DNA of 64,000 nucleotides from Alphaproteobacteria bacterium HT1-32. GTDB lineage: Bacteria > Pseudomonadota > Alphaproteobacteria > Rhodospirillales > HT1-32. Within the stretch, counting starts at the first letter, position 1; every line of letters starts with the position of its first letter. The stretch spans positions 186,001-250,000 of the forward strand of contig WJPL01000002.1 of NCBI GenBank assembly GCA_009649675.1, in the 5' to 3' direction. Below the pieces are notes generated by a model. The model saw nothing but the letters and a program-made list of their open reading frames with translations. It was not told where the DNA came from and did no database searches. Below, in pieces: positions 62,932 to 64,000 of the stretch. Position numbers and translations under genes: made by a program.

Positions 62932-64000
62932 CTATTTATCTTTCGGCCGGTTTCCAAACAGGCCGGACACGATCGGACTGAGGCGGCGCTTGGGCTCTTC
63001 CTGTGGCCGAATGCCTTCGGGAATTGGCGGCAGACGATCTTCTTCAGATATCGTCGGGCTGTTGTCTGCCGGTGGTGGTGTCACTGTCGCCGTCTTCTCC
63101 TCAGCCGGTTTGCGGTCGGTGTCCCGGGGGGGTGTCGGCGTGACGGTCGGGAAGGGGGATCCTTCGCGGGGTAATGTCTGTGACGCCAGCAGTGGACGGG
63201 TCGGTGGGGCAGGCCGTGTGTCCTGTGCTGAACTGGTTGTTGTGGTCTGCGCCGCTCGTTGTGGTGCCAGCTGTGGTTCGCGGCGTGTCGGGAACGGAAC
63301 AGGCCGCGGGCTGGCAGATTGTTCCTCTCCACCGTCGCGACCATTGGCTTCGTCAACAGCCTGCAGGGCAGCTGCAATTTCGGCGAGTGCCCGTCGGGCT
63401 TCATCCCGTTGCGGATCGCGCGGCATTTCCGGTTCCGGCTGGTTTTCCGGTTCAGCGGTAACTTCTGCGACTGGTTTTGGCGGCTGCGGGGCAGGGTCCG
63501 GAGCCCGCTCACTGGTAACATGCGGTGGTGCGGCTATAGGAGCAGGCGCGCGCGGTATCGGGCGCTCAACGGCTGCCGTCCAACCCCCGCCGGGAACCGG
63601 CGGCAGTTCGGTTTTCTCCTCGGGTTCCGGTTCGGCCTGAGGTGCCTTTTCGGTTACGGGTTCGGGAGCAGGCTTCGGTTCCGGTGTCTCCACCGGTTTG
63701 AAAGCCGGTTCGGGTGCCGGTGCAGCTGGTGCCGCCTCGGGCTGGGGCATCGTCCGTTTCAGCAACAGGTCGAGCTTGCCGAGATTTCCGCGCTCTACCA
63801 GACGGGTGATCAGGCCTTCACCTTCGACGCTGCGCAGTTCCTTGAGCAGATTGGCGAAGTTTTCACGAAATTCTTCGGCCAGAGGCAGCGCCTTGCTGTC
63901 CTGCTTCAGTGTCGCGGCGATCTTGCGTTCCAGTGGTTCGGTCCCGCCGGAGGTGTTGAGAATGCAGCGGAAGAAAACCCAGCGGTCGCCCTGACCAAAA
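62932..64000 (-). CDS. Proline-rich protein, N-terminus outside window
   Basis: The minus-strand frame is open to the right edge, so the start lies beyond 64000. The upstream part seen here (about 78 residues) is a compact helical segment (IAATLKQDSKALPLAEEF, LLKELRSVEGEGLITRLVER). It is followed by about 280 residues of low-complexity Pro/Glu/Ala sequence (PAPEPAFKPVETPEPKPAPEP) that ends LSPIVSGLFGNRPKDK. I do not recognise the family. The long disordered tail resembles a linker or periplasm-spanning region. A gene for a small folded domain plus tail is likely. Confidence 0.6.
   Translation of the reverse strand, partial: FGQGDRWVFFRCILNTSGGTEPLERKIAATLKQDSKALPLAEEFRENFANLLKELRSVEGEGLITRLVERGNLGKLDLLLKRTMPQPEAAPAAPAPEPAFKPVETPEPKPAPEPVTEKAPQAEPEPEEKTELPPVPGGGWTAAVERPIPRAPAPIAAPPHVTSERAPDPAPQPPKPVAEVTAEPENQPEPEMPRDPQRDEARRALAEIAAALQAVDEANGRDGGEEQSASPRPVPFPTRREPQLAPQRAAQTTTTSSAQDTRPAPPTRPLLASQTLPREGSPFPTVTPTPPRDTDRKPAEEKTATVTPPPADNSPTISEEDRLPPIPEGIRPQEEPKRRLSPIVSGLFGNRPKDK

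Overview
The window comes from the chromosome of a GC-rich alphaproteobacterium, probably a free-living heterotroph of the Rhodospirillales/Rhodobacterales type. This is inferred from protein families (DUF1491, alphaproteobacterial L28, DUF6134, a lipid cluster with a sigma-E/ChrR-type promoter) and from abundant palindromic intergenic repeats. No tRNA, rRNA, CRISPR array, integrase or insertion sequence was seen.

Layout. (1) 1-15.8 kb is the 3' part (at least 5,253 codons) of one giant RTX-type calcium-binding adhesin. It is a mosaic of nonapeptide arrays, a block of five ~220-residue beta-rich modules, an internalised copy of its own C-terminal domain and the true C-terminus. (2) 15.9-21.3 kb holds a crotonase, an FkbM methyltransferase, a lipoprotein gene and a PrpF-family isomerase gene, interspersed with palindromic repeats and two decayed duplicate fragments (a deleted copy of the lipoprotein gene and the 3' end of a prpF copy). 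(3) 21.3-27.4 kb is an aromatic/acyl-CoA type cluster: gentisate-dioxygenase-like cupin, CaiB CoA-transferase, divergent LysR regulator, HCCA-isomerase-like protein, glutathione transferase and a second CoA-transferase. Two similar dyads mark probable LysR sites.

(4) 28.3-39.7 kb is a tightly packed catabolic operon: CoA-transferase, crotonase, HMG-CoA-lyase-like enzyme, acyl-CoA dehydrogenase, CitE-like lyase, MmgE/PrpD protein, MaoC hydratase, second acyl-CoA dehydrogenase, another CoA-transferase, GntR regulator and MFS carrier. A perfect palindrome upstream is a candidate GntR operator. Together these genes could import an organic acid, load it with CoA, oxidise and hydrate it, and cleave it to central metabolites; the substrate is unknown. 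(5) 39.8-48.9 kb carries OsmC, a two-domain dehydrogenase with a heparinase-like protein (polysaccharide type), and assorted single genes (HIT, DUF1491, class IV aminotransferase, GlcG/HbpS, PhyH oxygenase, DUF6134).

(6) 48.9-55.4 kb is a membrane-lipid modification cluster: SDR and NTF2-like genes convergent with an FAD oxidoreductase - DUF1365 - cyclopropane-fatty-acid-synthase-like - GPH carrier - DUF3833 operon. The operon is preceded by a good match to the sigma-E/ChrR (singlet oxygen) promoter. (7) 55.5-64 kb contains a thioesterase, a DUF1127-like small protein, a response regulator/Hpt-like pair in which both phospho-acceptor residues are replaced, ribosomal protein L28, small unknown proteins, a hydrolase, a GNAT-nitrilase fusion, an Atm1-type ABC exporter and the C-terminal part of a proline-rich protein that runs off the right edge.

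All family names come from reading motifs by eye; no database search was run.
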